A stretch of DNA of 64,000 nucleotides, from NCBI GenBank assembly GCA_024516155.1, contig JAJJXM010000018.1, positions 248,001-312,000 on the forward strand. The letters are read 5' to 3'. Below are positions 35,935 to 48,620 of the stretch, in pieces. The position numbers were made by a program, and so were the translations under genes. Every line of letters begins with the position of its first letter. Position 1 is the first letter of the stretch. The notes below the pieces were generated by a model, which was given only the letters and a program-made list of their open reading frames with translations, had not been told where the DNA came from and searched no databases. Source of the DNA: Pyronema omphalodes. Its lineage: Eukaryota; Ascomycota; Pezizomycetes; Pezizales; Pyronemataceae.

Positions 35935-38283
35935 ATGGATCCGGCAAGCAGGCGTAATAACCTTTATTTGTCACCAGTTCCAGCGAGGCTGAGAAAGCCA
36001 ATGCATGGGAATGGTAGTGATGATGGGATTCTTTTGACCAGTGATGAAAACAGAGCTATGGAGGAAATTGGGTTGAGAGATCCGGAATTGGCGGAGCTGT
36101 TAACTTCAGCGGTCAAGAAGAAGGAGGCAATGCGTGCTGCCAGCCATGGTGTTTCTAGTCCAACTGCAAGAAAGTCTTCCCAACGATATCCACCGCATCA
36201 TGTTGTCCCCGACTCTACACAGCCATCAGAGATGGAGGATGAGGAAGAAGGTCAAGAGGAAGAGGAGGAGGCGCAGGAGGAAGGGGTGGAGGAAGAAGAG
36301 GATGCGGGGGAGCAGTATGAACCAGAAGAAATTCAGGTTGAGGCTACTGATGCTTTTACGGAAGCCGCTACAGATGCTGTTACAGATGTGGTTGGAGCGG
36401 AAGAAGATGAAGAAGAGGAAGGCGATGATGAGAGAATGGAAGATGGTGTTGAAGAGAGTGAAGCCCAAACTGATGCTACTATTCTAGCAAAAGGATACGT
36501 GGAAGCAACAGAACCAGAGGAAGAGGAGGAAGAGGAGGAAGAGGGACCAGTCGAGCAGGGAGATGAGGAGGACGAAGAGGAAGAAGAAGAAGAAGACGAA
36601 GAAGAAGAAGAAGATCACGAAGAAGCCACAGCAGACAGAGAGCAGACGCCAGTGGCTAGCAAAGCAACAAAAGACCAACGCATCAACCGGCAAGACGGGG
36701 AGCTAAACGGCGAGGAGATGGACCAAGACATCCGTCAAGGAGCCGTTGACGAGGAAGATCCTGACGAAACGGAACAAGTTCAAAAAGACGACGACATAGA
36801 AGAAGACGACGAACACCACCGACCAATCCACGACACCGAAATTGACGAAGACATGCGCCAACCAGAAGACGATACAAATCCCAATGCCGAACCCTACCGA
36901 ACCGCCGTTCCTCGTACATTACACACAAGTTACGAACAGGTCTCTGACTACGATCAGTCCGACAACGAAGCCGGCCTTTCACAAGACGAAGATGAAGATT
37001 CCGAATATTCCGAAGAAGAAGACGAAGGTGCTGCTACAGATCCATATGTGATCGAGGAAATGGAAAAGTTCCAAGCTACATTTAAAAACATTGACAGAAA
37101 GTTCCGTTTGATCAACAAAATTGGAGAAGGTGGGTGTCGGACAGCCTCATCGAGCTGTCGCGTGACCATAGCAGCTAGCTAACCTAAGCTCCAGGAACCT
37201 TCAGTTCCGTGTATAAAGCCGAAGACCTAGAATACTACAAATACGACAACAGCTGGGATTTCGACGATGTCCCTCGACGAAACGGATCCCGACCTATAAA
37301 ATACGTCGCCATAAAGAAAATCTACGTAACCAGTTCACCAGCACGTATTCAAAACGAATTGGAACTCCTCCACGATTTAACCGGCCACAAATCCGTCGTT
37401 CCTATAATCACAGCCTTCCGTCACCAAGACCAAGTCGTAGCAATCCTACCATACTTTGCTCATGTCGACTTCCGAGAATATTTTAGAGCACTGGAAATGA
37501 AGGATATGGTCCTTTATTTCAAATCTCTGTTCTCGGCTCTCGAACATGTCCATGCTCATGGTATCATCCATCGTGATATCAAGCCTACAAATTTTCTTTA
37601 TGATGTCCAGAAAGGTAGAGGTGTGTTATGTGACTTCGGTTTAGCAGAGGTATGTCCCATCAGCAAGCTAAATCCCGTTATCTTGCTAACCCTCTCCCCA
37701 GCGTGAAGGAACCGACACCAGCTACTGTCTCTGCACGACCTCCAGCGAGCGGCCACCTCCCCGTCCAGCACCCACACTGTCCGCCGGTTATCCCAAATCC
37801 GACTCCCGTCCCTCTCGACGAGCCAACCGAGCTGGAACCCGTGGATTCCGCGCACCAGAAGTCCTCTTCAAATGCACCTCCCAAACCACCTCTCTCGACA
37901 TTTGGTCCGCCGGCGTAATCCTCTTAACGATTCTTTCCAAACGCTTCCCATTTTTCAATTCCTCGGACGATGTAGATGCAATTATAGAAATCGCCACTAT
38001 CTTTGGAAAAGCGAAAATGAGAGCCTGTGCAGCATTACATGGTTGTGTGTTTGAAACTACGATTCCGACGATTGGTGAAAAGGGGTTTACGCTGGAGAAA
38101 ATTGTCCTCTGGGCTACTAATAGAACTGCTACGGAGGGGGAACAGTTACCGGCGTGGGAAAAAACGGCGGTGGGGTTTTTGGAAAGGTGTTTCGAGCTCG
38201 ATCCACAGAAGAGAATCACGGCGAAGGAGGCGTTGCGACATGAGTTCCTTAGGTGGGGAGAGGATGAGGATACGGTTTTATAG
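35935..38283 (+). CDS. CDC7: Cdc7-type serine/threonine kinase (DDK catalytic subunit, Hsk1)
   Basis: Kinase that, with a Dbf4-type partner, phosphorylates MCM helicase to fire replication origins. Three exons: 35935-37129, 37195-37649 and 37702-38283, giving 743 aa. The kinase domain starts near residue 388 (FRLINKIGEG, then GTFSSVYKAEDLEYY). It has VAIKK (Lys439/440), HRDIKPTNFL (HRD 524-526), CDFGLAE (DFG 545-547), then GTRGFRAPEVLFKC and LDIWSAGVILL, all as in Cdc7. The Cdc7-typical insert between DFG and the APE motif is present and Ser/Pro/Arg-rich. Residues about 95-370 form an extended Asp/Glu-rich arm, much longer than the short yeast N-terminus. An RHEFL segment lies near the C-terminus. 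It is divergent from condensin CND1. Confidence 0.93.
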
Positions 38284-39804
38284 TTGTGGGGATTAGTAAA
38301 GGTGAAAACAGAAGGGGGTTTATTGACAATGGATAGATGAGAAGGAGATTTAGGAGAAGAGAGGTGTTAAGACAGGGAAAACAATAGCAGAGAGAATGGA
38401 GAGAATCGGACAGTAATGGGAAGCTGGCTATGAAGGACGATGTGGTTATTCTTGAAAATACTGAATTGGCGTAAAGGGACGGATGGGAATGGATATTAAA
38501 AATAGGAGTTTCGGTAGTTGAATTACGCTTACGCTGTCTTTTGTCGACATTTAATCATGGGCAGTTGAAGGTTTGTTAAACTGATTACTCATCGTCGTCT
38601 CGTGTACTGGGGTGTAGAGAAGGTCATCTAAGACAGGGAAATAATCTGTCAAAACCAACTGAAACATTCCTACTCCCTTTTCACCGTAAGAATACGAGTG
38701 ACATTCCATGTCTTGTTCTCTCCATGTCTCCTGCCAAAAAGAGGCACTACGTATGCATTCCCGAAACAATCCTATTCTCAATACCCCGCAAAAGAACAGT
38801 AACTGCTCCGTCTTGACTCGCCCCATCTGAAAATATTATCGGTAAGCCCTATCGTGATAATCCTCATCTCCTTCTACAACTCATGTGCACCGCCCCTCTA
38901 TCCGCAGCTCCTACCAGGGTAGAATGGAAATACCGTGAAGGAAGGGAAATATACACCCGCATGAATCAAGGAAAATGCTGTTGATATCGGACATAATGCA
39001 GTGGAAATTGATTTCACACTACTGTGGACAGATATCTCAGTGTTCAGATATATACCAGTCTGGCAGTGTAGACCACGGTTGGAATACAGACCAGCGTTGA
39101 AATAGACACTACTGTTGCTATATATATACCATGATTAGCTATGTTATTACGGTAGTCTACACCCCGTCGTTATGTACACTCCCATACTACACTGCTTGTC
39201 AAAACTTCCAAACCATGAACCAAGATTCCAGTCCTTCCAGGTATCTGAGGAGCAAAGGAGCCTGAATAGTTCACGCTGTGTGCATCAGTTCCAATAACCA
39301 GAGATATATTCATCTGGGGTTTATTATCGCCATCTTCCTGTCAGCGGATCGGTAGATTATCATTATTATTACCGTTATTAAATCATACGCTGACCGAGGC
39401 CAAAAAGGCCCACGCAGGACTACAACAATATCCGAATCGCGTCCACGTGATCTAAACTACCTCATGAGGCCCGCCAATCTCCTACGCACATATAAGCCAT
39501 CAGACAAAGCATGCAAAAGAAATGCAATGAGAAAAAACAATGGAAATAACAAAGAGGGCCTTCCTCACTCGCCCCATTGTCATGTCATGTCCTAGTCGCC
39601 TCCTCCTGTATCCACCACCCTGCGTTTTTCATAGCCTGTGGTATTGTCACTCGTCATCTCCCCTCTCGATTCAGGATTCTCATGCCTTTCCCTTCATCTC
39701 TGCCTCTGTCCCGTGCTATAACCGCCTCGCGTCTCTCCCCTTTATCCCGTCACCCTCACCGGGGTTGCCGGTCTGAGATTGTTATACCCCAGGACAATCT
39801 GGAC
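38284..39804. other. Intergenic, with possible LTR-like relic
   Basis: No gene recognised. At 39382-39419 lies a GC-richer sequence with the palindrome GGCCAAAAAGGCC whose decayed relative is at 21710. A TATATAA-like run (CATATAAGCC) lies near 39489. Positions about 39770-39804 continue, on the minus strand, the NVQIVLG coding core of an ORF1-only element into which the next fragment appears inserted. Confidence 0.45.
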
Positions 39805-40085
39805 GTTTATTTATTTATTGCTTTCTTTTTTGACTCATCCACACATCCAACTCTAAGGTTATGGCGGAATCTACGGTAAATGAAGAATCAAGAAACCTGT
39901 GTATCAGGCCAGGCTCTCACTGAGTATGCCCCAGAGCTTGTCGTTAGGTTGTCGGGTTGTAGACCCAGAAGTTTCGTTGTGCAGTTGTTACACAAACATC
40001 GTCTGTTGCAGGAGCCCTGTGCGCTCAGACACTAGCCCGCCAGGTCGTTCCCTCAGTTCCTCCACCCTTCTGTCACAAACCCTCC
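39805..40085 (-). mobile_element. 3'-end fragment of LINE B-type element
   Basis: Read on the minus strand it contains GTCTGAGCGCACAGGGCTCC and an AGCTCTGGGGC motif. It ends with ATTCCGCCATAACCTTAGAGTT and an AATAAATAAATAAAC tail, matching the end of LINE B at 49,150-49,376. Beyond the tail the sequence GTCCAGATTGTCCTGG continues a coding core of another copy, so the insertion is nested. It is truncated at its 5' end. Confidence 0.75.
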
Positions 40086-40352
40086 AGGGAATACTGAGGG
40101 GAGCCCTAGGAATATTCTTGGTAATGTTCTGGGCAGTCATGAGGTAAGCAGAAATATAATCGAGTGACATAGGATGAGGATCGAAAATAAATGAAAGGAA
40201 AAGAACAAATTGAGTAACAAAAACCGAACAATAATGACGATAACAGACATAAGGTGGGGTAATTGACAAAGAAACTAAAACCATGGAAGAGACAAGAGTA
40301 GGGAGCACAAATATAATGAAGATAAGAAAACAGGGGATATTATTGAAATGTG

Positions 40353-42392
40353 AATGGATTATTGGGCAGTCGACAACGACCTGGCTACGGGTTCAGACCA
40401 CGAGGTCATCCGCTTTCAACTGACATCTCTCCACCCAGACCATACCACCGCTACCCCCACCACCCCACGACTCAACTCGCAAAAAACGGACTGGGACACC
40501 TTTACCAGGGAGCTACAAACCCTCGCCAAGGCCAGTCACCCATACTGGACATACTCCCCGCAAACCCTTCCGCGAGTAACCTGGACAAATGGGCCGCCCT
40601 CCTTGGTGACGCCATTCAAACGGCTGCCCAAACAGCAACACCCACTCTCACACCAACTCCGCGCTCGAAGAGATGGTGGACGGAGGAACTACGCGCGACA
40701 CGCAGGAACATGCAGAGCGCAAGAAAGAGGTGGAAATCAACTCGCCTCCCAGCCCATCATGCAGAGTACAAAAGCCTCCGGAACACCCATTACCGCAGAG
40801 TATGACATGCAAAGGACTCGTTATGGAAAGAATACTTGGCCGCAGCAGAAGGCCCCGATGTTCGGGCCGCCGTCAGATACACAAACCCCTGACGCGCCCA
40901 ACTGACCCCCCTCAATTAAGACCCAGGTAGCTGCGGTGGATAAGGTACACGTAGATTTTGAAAGCAAAGTAAACGCCTTTCAGGCGCTTTTCTTCCCCCC
41001 CCCCCCCCGCTACCCCTCCGACTCAAATCCCCCCCATGCACTTCAATATCCCCTGGCACACCTTCACCCCCGAAGAAATACGCCACGCTATTTATTCCTC
41101 CTCCCCCAAGAAAGCCCCCGCTCCCGACGCGATAACGTTCGCATGCCTAAGGAGAGCCTATGATGCAATCACCAAGGTGTTCGATGCGCTGTATTCAAGG
41201 TTAGGTGACAAAGAATACCACCCGAGATGCTGGCGTTAAGCAACGTCGGTGGTTATCCCGAAACCGAATAAACCCGACTATAGCACGCTTAAGGCCTATC
41301 GACCCATCGCGTTGCTAAACAGCATGGGAAACATCATAGAAAAACTTATGGCGACCTAGCTCAGCCTTATGGCGGAGTCACACAACATATTGCATGCAGA
41401 CCAGATAGGCGGGCGCCCTAAACGCTCGGCTATCGACGCTGCAATGGCCCTAACGCACGAGGTCGAAGCGAATGCGGGGCGCCGCATGGTGACCTCCGCG
41501 CTATTTTTAGATGTGCGAGGAGCCTTCGTCAATGTCTCCTCCGTGCGCCTTCTCGAGACAATGCGCACACTGGGCTGCCCAACTACAGTTGTCTCCTGGT
41601 GTTCGACTTTCCTAAGCGACAGAACAACAGCCCTATCATTCGACGGACGAACAGACATACAGCGACCTATTAGGACGGCCATCCCCCAAGGCTCCCCGGC
41701 GTCCCCCATTCTCTTCCTCATCTCCCTGCGCCCTCTATTCGACAAATTACAAACGACTCACCCCACGTTATGGACCCTGAGCTACATGGACGGCGTAGCC
41801 CTCGTCGCACACAGTCGTACCAGGCAAGAGAATGCCAGCGAACTGGAAGCGGCGGCTTGCATCGCCTTCGACTGGGCCTAAGCGAACGCTGTAGCATTCG
41901 ATGATTCGAAATCGGGACTGCTGCGTTTTCACCGCTCCCGCATTGACACACTCACCGACACCATCAACGTACGCTTGCCAAATGGAACCATCATTACCCC
42001 AGGGACTAAAGGAGGACTGACGGACGTAGTTCGGTGGATTGGAATATATTTTGACAGAAAACTCTCCTTCTCATATGACGTAAAAACAAGACCGACGGCC
42101 GCCGCTAGGTCCCTCAACGCCCTCCACAGCCTCGTACGTCACAAAACAGGTTTGTCCCTGTCTGCGACGAGAACACTTCACATAGCGTGTGTGGTATCTA
42201 TGTCCGACTTTGGTTCTGAGATCTGGTGGACGGGGCAAAAAAGCCTCGCCAACGTAATACAAACACAACAAAACTCTGCCCTCCGCCAAATTCTAAACTG
42301 CTTTCACCTCGACACCAATCATAGCTCTGCACAACGAAGCGGCTATCCCCCCGGTTTCAGTCCGCCTACACCACCGCACTCGCAAATACGTC
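40353..42392 (+). pseudogene. Degraded LINE ORF2 fragment ('LINE A')
   Basis: Colinear with LINE B positions about 45265-47290: the end of the AP-endonuclease (GSDHEVIRFQLTSLHPDH), the linker and most of the reverse transcriptase. It has lost both ends. RT blocks can be read, such as ALFLDVRGAFVNVSS, then IPQGSPASPILF and YMDGVALVAHS; the YMDD box has become YMDG. In-frame stops occur near 41238, 41357 and 41880, where LINE B has sense codons, and a C-run near 40996-41008 shifts frame. It cannot encode a working enzyme. The match to LINE B ends at about 42392, just before the LINE B 5' end. Confidence 0.85.
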
Positions 42393-42710
42393 CTTCGTCT
42401 AAGCGCCCAACTGTCAGAAACACCACCCGGCAAAAAGCGACCCCCCCCCTGCCTTTTCAACAACCACGCCGAAATCGCAAGATTTTATCGCCGATTATTG
42501 TTCGGCAGCCCCCAATTACCTATTCGCAGCATTTCCAGATCAGGCCCTCTCTTTTTCGTTGAGTTTTCATCGAAAAAGAGTTTTCGGGCCCCTGAGAAAA
42601 GCCCCGCGAACCGGTTCCATCAACACCACCCTCCACCCACATCGAAAACCATCATTTCAATCGCGGATTCCTTGTCGCTACCGCAGAAAACAACTTATTC
42701 CGAACTTCCG

Positions 42711-44629
42711 ATGCCCACCGGATCCTCCGCTGTTGAGAAACAGCCCCTCCCTCCCGACAAAGCGCCCCCTCGAGCGCTCGCGAAAGAAAAACGCGCTAAC
42801 GCGGAGCCGCAAGGGTCCGACGCGTCCGACACGGAAATGCACGTAGACACGTACTCTGACGTCAGCGATGACTCTAGCGACGAAGACGCGTCTTCCCGCG
42901 AAAGCTCCCCCACCCCCGTTGCGCGCAACACCAATAACGCTCCCCCCAAAACCCCCCACAATGAGAAAACCCTACCTGACAACAATGACACCCCCGACGT
43001 ATTGACCAACCCCGACCCCAAATACACCGTTCAACGCCAAACCGACAAATCGAAGAAACGCCCAGCTGCCTCCACCGCCCACTCCATCACCCACATCGCC
43101 GCCGACTCCACCCCAGTCCCCGCTGGAGTCCAACGCCTCCGCCGTGACACCGACAACCCCCTGTCTACCAACCCTGCCACCGATAGCCTCGCGACATCCA
43201 TCGACCAACTCAACGACAATCTCAACACCGCCACGGACATGTTTCGACACGCCGACAGAGCCACGAACGACAGAGTCACCCAAGCGTTCCGATCTATCCA
43301 CAAATACCAGTCTACAATCCGTGCCGTCCACGACCTCCTGTCCCGCATTGCCCCCGTCATACTCCCCAACGAAGACATCTCCGCCCTCCTTTCCCCCGTC
43401 GAATCCTCCTCCACCCCCGAGAACCCCACTACCCTCACCCCACCCTCCCCCGAATCCAACGACCTCCCCTCTATTCACGCCCCCACCCCCGCTGCCCCCT
43501 CCCCTAAGGAACTTGCCTACTGGAAGAAACGCTGTCTTGATGCCGAGAACGAGCTCAAGAAACACAAGATCCCCCTCCCCGTCCATGCCCCACGCCCCGA
43601 TCAGAACCCCTCCACCCCATGGCAAGAAGAAGTACCCGCAACGAAGAAGTTATTCCCCACCGCTGCCCCCACACCTCCTAAACAAACCACCAAACCCGCC
43701 AAAGCCCAAAAGAAAGAATCCCCCCCCCCCCACCGACATTATTATCCCATGCCCAGACCCCCGTTCCTTCCCCGAGAGCTCCAAGATAGCAATTGGAACT
43801 GCCGTCAACGACGCCTTGCGCGCAGCAAACGTTACTGAAAAGGTCTCCATCTCGATGGTAAAGAAGAACGTGAAAGGAAATCTTATTTTGACCCCCCCCC
43901 CCCCAAACTACACCCGCCGATATTACCCCCCAGCTGCCCCTTATACTCGAAGCCGCCCGCACAGTACACCCTACGTTGCTGCCCCCCCGCATAAACGAGA
44001 AGTGGTACAAACTGGCCGTCCACGGCGTACCAATCGAGTACTACCCAGACTCCGAAGAAGGCATGCAAAAACTGCAAGCCGAGATAGAGCGTAACCACTC
44101 CGTCAGCTTAACCCAACCACCGCGGTACATATCACACCCTGAAAAACGGGCCGGTAAGTCGGCGTCGAGCGTCATGATCGCCCTCAACTCTCTCAACGAC
44201 TACAACACATTGAAACGCACGAAGGTCGTCGTCCTGTTCGAACCACGAAAAGTCACCGAGTTCTTCTCCGCCAGACCCATCGACCAATGTCGCAGGTGCC
44301 AGAAGTTTGGCCACCACCACGCAACGTGCGCCGCCGACAACGGACCTACCTGCGCCATATGCGCCGCCGTACACCCAACGGAATACCACTTCTGTGGAGA
44401 ATTCCCCAAACAGAAGGGCAGGAAGTGCATTCACACCGTTTACAGATGCTCGAACTATGTAGCCGCTGGACATGCTGACACCCAACACGCAGCATACAGC
44501 ACTAAATGCCCAGTGAAAATAGGAATTGTGACAGAGGCATGGCTCAAAACCCGCCCAGACACCACCTACGACAACATCCCCGCCGAAACCGACCCCATTA
44601 CCGATACCACCATGACCGCCGATGAATAG
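42711..44629 (+). pseudogene. LINE B ORF1 (Gag-like, zinc knuckles), frameshifted at two C-runs
   Basis: Nucleic-acid-binding ORF1 of about 640 codons. It starts at MPTGSSAVEKQ, with a Ser/Asp/Pro-rich N-terminus, a coiled-coil segment KELAYWKKRCLDAENELKKH and a conserved block (MPRINEKW-like, then YKLAVHGVPIEYYPDSEEGM). Cys/His knuckles follow, beginning CRRCQKFGHHHATC and continuing CAICAAVHPTEYHFC, and the end is PVKIGIVTEAWLKT. The frame changes inside a 12-C run (43720-43731) and again inside a 13-C run (43892-43904). Elsewhere it is open, so the breaks may be recent slippage or assembly error. Its stop overlaps the ORF2 start by 8 nt. Confidence 0.8.
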
Positions 44630-47600
44630 ACAACATTCATCAGCGGCGACCCTCCGCATCGTGTCCCACAACACGAATCGCAGCACCACCGCCCTCACGA
44701 CGCTGCTAAATACAGCAAGCGCTACCACCGACATCATTCTTGTCCAAGAGGTAAACGTCAAGGACCCCAAATTTGCTATAACCGACCCCAACTTCATTCC
44801 TTTGCTTCCCCCCCGCGGTTACCACAAAGTCAACCGGACCGCCGCCTACGTCTCTCGTTTGAACCCCCACATCAGCGTCACCCCTAGACCAGATGTTACC
44901 GCAGACCCAGACCTACAAGTCCTCGAGGTCCGCACACCCCTAATACCCCCCTTCTTGTTACTTAACATCTATAATGAATGCGACCCACTCTCTAAACTAT
45001 ACACCCTACCCCGAGCCCTCACCCCCCTCGTCCTCCCTCGCCGATGTGTCATCACGGGAGACCTCAACGCACACCACCCGTTGTGGGATTCCAACACTCG
45101 CAGGAGAGCCCGAGCTGAAGAGATCGTGGAGTTGATCGAAACCCACCACTGGAATCTGGTGAACGTCCCCGACGTCCCGACCCACCAGTACAAAGACGGC
45201 TCTGGCTCGTCGGTTCTGGACCTGACCCTGACATCCCCCGCGATGACAAGGGAACTCACCAACTGGGCAGTCGATGACGACCTAGCCACAGGTTCAGACC
45301 ACGAGGTCATCCGCTTTCAACTAACGTCCCTCCACCCAGACCATGACACCGCCGCCCCTACCGCCCCACGACTTAACTGGCAGAAAACGGATTGGGAGAC
45401 CTTTACCAGGGAGCTACAAACCCTCGCCGAGGCCAGTCACCCATACTGGACACACCTCCGCGCAAACCCGTCCGCAAGTAACCTGGATGAATGGGCCGCT
45501 CTCATTCGTGACTCCATCCAAGCAGCTGCCCAAAAAGCGACACCCACCCTCTCCCCGACTCCTCGCTCGAAGAGGTGGTGGACGGAGGAACTAAACACGA
45601 CTCGACGGAACATGCAGAGCGCGCGAAAGAGGTGGAAAACTACTCGCCGCCCAGCCCATCATGCGGAATACAAACGCCTCCGGAACACCCACTACCGCAG
45701 AGTACGACACGCGAAGGACTCCTTGTGGAAAGAATACCTGGCCGCCGCAGAAGGTCCCGATGTCTGGGCCGCTTTCAGATATACAAACCCCCGGCGCGCC
45801 CAGCTGACCCCCCCAATAAAGACCCAGGTAGGTGGGATAGATAAGGTACATGTTGATTTCGAAGGCAAAGTAGACGCCTTTCAGGCTCTCTTCCCACCCC
45901 CCCCTGCTGCCCCTCAGACTCAAACCCCCCCCACACACCCCATTATCCCCTGGCACACATTCACCCCCGAAGAAATACGCCACGCAATCTACTCCTCCTC
46001 CTCCAAGAAAGCCCCCGGTCCCGACATGATAACGTTCGCATGCCTACGGAGAGCCTATGACGCAATCCCCAAGGTGTTCGATGGGCTGTACGCAAGGCTA
46101 GGTGACAAAGGATACCACCCAAGGTGCTGGCGTGAAGCAACGACGGTGGTTATCCCGAAACCGAACAAACCTGACTACAGTGCAGTGAAGGCCTATCGTC
46201 CCATCGCGTTGCTGAACTGCATGGGAAAAATTCTAGAAAAACTTATGGCGACTCGGCTCAGCCTCATGGCGGAGTCACACGATACTGCATGCAGACCAGA
46301 TAGCCGGGCGCCCTAAACGCTCGGCTATCGACGCTGCAATGGCCCTAACGCACGAGGTCGAAGCGAATGCAGGGCGTCGCATGGTGACCTCCGCGCTATT
46401 TTTAGATGTGCGAGGAGCCTTCGACAATGTCTCCTCCGCGCGCCTCCTCACGACAATGCGTGCACTGGGATGCCCGACCGCAGTTGTTGCCTGGTGTTCG
46501 ACCTTCCTAAGCGACAGAACAACGGCCCTATCATTCGACGGCCGCACAGACATACAGCGACCCATTAGGACGGGCATCCCCCAAGGCTCCCCGGCGTCCC
46601 CCATCCTCTTCCTTATCTACCTACGCCCACTATTCGACAAACTACAGACAACTCACCCCACGCTATGGACCCCGAGCTACATGGACGACGTAGCTCTCGT
46701 CGCACACGGACGCACCAGAGAAGAAAACGCCCGAGAACTGGAAGCCGCGGCTCGCACCGCCTTCGGATGGGCCCGAACGAACGCCGTAGCATTCGACGAC
46801 TCGAAATCGGAGCTGCTGCACTTCCACCGCTCCCGCACAGACACGATCACCGACGCAGTCAACGTACACTTGCCCAACGGAACAATCATCACCCCAGGAA
46901 CGAACGGAGGACGGACGGACGTGGTTCGGTGGATTGGAATATTTTTTGATAGAAAACTCTCCTTCTCTTACCATGTGAAAACAAACTGACGGCCGCCGCC
47001 AGGTCCCTCAACGCCCTCCGAAGCCTCGTTCGCCACGAAACAGGTCTGTGCCCGTCTGCGACGAGAACCCTTTACATCGCGTGTGTGCTATCTAGGTCCG
47101 ACTTTGGCTCCGAGATCTGGTGGACAGGGCAAAAGAGCCTCGCCAACTTACTACAAACGCAACAAAACTCCGCCCTCCGCCGAATTCTGAACGCATTCAC
47201 CTCGACGCCAATTTTAGCCCTCCACAACGAAGCAGCTATCCCCCCGGTTTCAGTCCGCCTACACCACCGCACCCGCAAATACGTTCTCCGCCTCCTCTCT
47301 CTCCCCCCCAATCACCCCGTAGTTAGACGCTGCCCCTCCTCCTTCCCCGTTCCCGATCACTTTCACTCCTCCATCCGCAGCCCATACGAGTATGACCACC
47401 AATGGCAGTCACCAGGCACGGCCCCCTCCCGTCTCGTCACTATGCTCCGCTCCGTCAGCAAGTGGGTGCTACCTGACGACATCATCGAACACACATCACA
47501 GCCCAATCCCACCCCATGGGAGCGCCCCCGCCTCAAAATCAACATCACCCCCCTCCCGAAGCCAGAGGCGGCCACGACACACGTAGCGTTGCTCCAGACC

Positions 47601-48620
47601 CTCCGCGCAGACCCCCGCAACATCATTGCATACACCGACGGTTCACAACTGAACGGAAGAACCGGAGCGGGATACTGCATCACCGACGGCTTACCTCGCC
47701 AGGTGGAAGAATCCATCCCAATGGGCGACACAACCGAAGTCTTCGACGCAGAGCTCAGAGCTATACACGACTACCTCACCACTTGCCAAAGGATCATCAC
47801 CCTCAACAGACACACCCGCCGTAAAATACACGTTTTCACGGACAATCAAGCAGCAATCCTTCGCGCCTCCCGCTCCTCCTACGGCCCCGGCCAAGAACTG
47901 GCCCTCTCGATCCTCACGACGGTGTCCGCTCTTAGCCGATCCGGATCATCCGTCACTCTACATTGGGTCCCCGGACACACAGACATTCCCGGGAACGACA
48001 CAGCCGACCTCCTAGCAAAAACAGCTACCTCCCTCAATCCAACCGCGCCTCCCCCGATCTCCCTCTCCTGGGTTAGACGCCAGGTACGAGAGCAGTACGT
48101 CACCGACTGGGTAGACTGGTACTCCTCGTCACCGAAGCCCAAGACTTACGACGCCCCCCACCGCAAAAGACTCGACAACGCATACACCACCGTCCCGCGT
48201 AAGATATCGACGGCTATATTGGGACTTCGCACAGGCCACGGATATTTTCTGGACTGCCTAGCATACCCCCCCACCGCCAAATACCCCTCCCGCTCATGTC
48301 ACTGCCCACTACATCCCCCACAGACCCCCAAACACCTAATCCTCTCATGCCCGAACTTCAACACACAGCGGACTGAACTACGCCGTACACTACGAATCCC
48401 CCGACGACGCCAACTGACCCTCCCCACGATCTTATACAGGACCGCCGGCACAAAAGCTCTGTCTACCATGATCTTGGAAACCAAGGTGGCGACCGCCGAA
48501 TGGGCACACGCGAAGTTGAGTACTCACCCCGCAGAGGAGGACACTCCTCGTACACTGACGACAGGCTGGGGGACGCTGCTGGACCTAACGGACGAGCACG
48601 CGGAAACCCACGATAACTAA
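44622..48620 (+). pseudogene. LINE B ORF2 (AP-endonuclease, RT, RNase H), two frameshifts
   Basis: Replication polyprotein of about 1330 codons. The N-terminal endonuclease/exonuclease/phosphatase fold shows LRIVSHNTNRS, ILVQEVNV, then GDLNAHHPLWDS and GSDHEVIRF. The RT shows FLDVRGAFDN, then GIPQGSPASPILFLIY and SYMDDVALV. RNase H shows YTDGSQLNGRTGAG, EVFDAELRAI, then HVFTDNQAA and HWVPGHTDIPGNDTADLLA. A C-terminal Cys-rich CHCPLHPPQTPKHLILSC follows. Relative to LINE A and LINE C there is a 2-bp deletion near 46281 and a 1-bp deletion near 46988. The two together restore the original frame, leaving a shifted middle section that spans the RT core. Presumed inactive as read. Confidence 0.88.
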
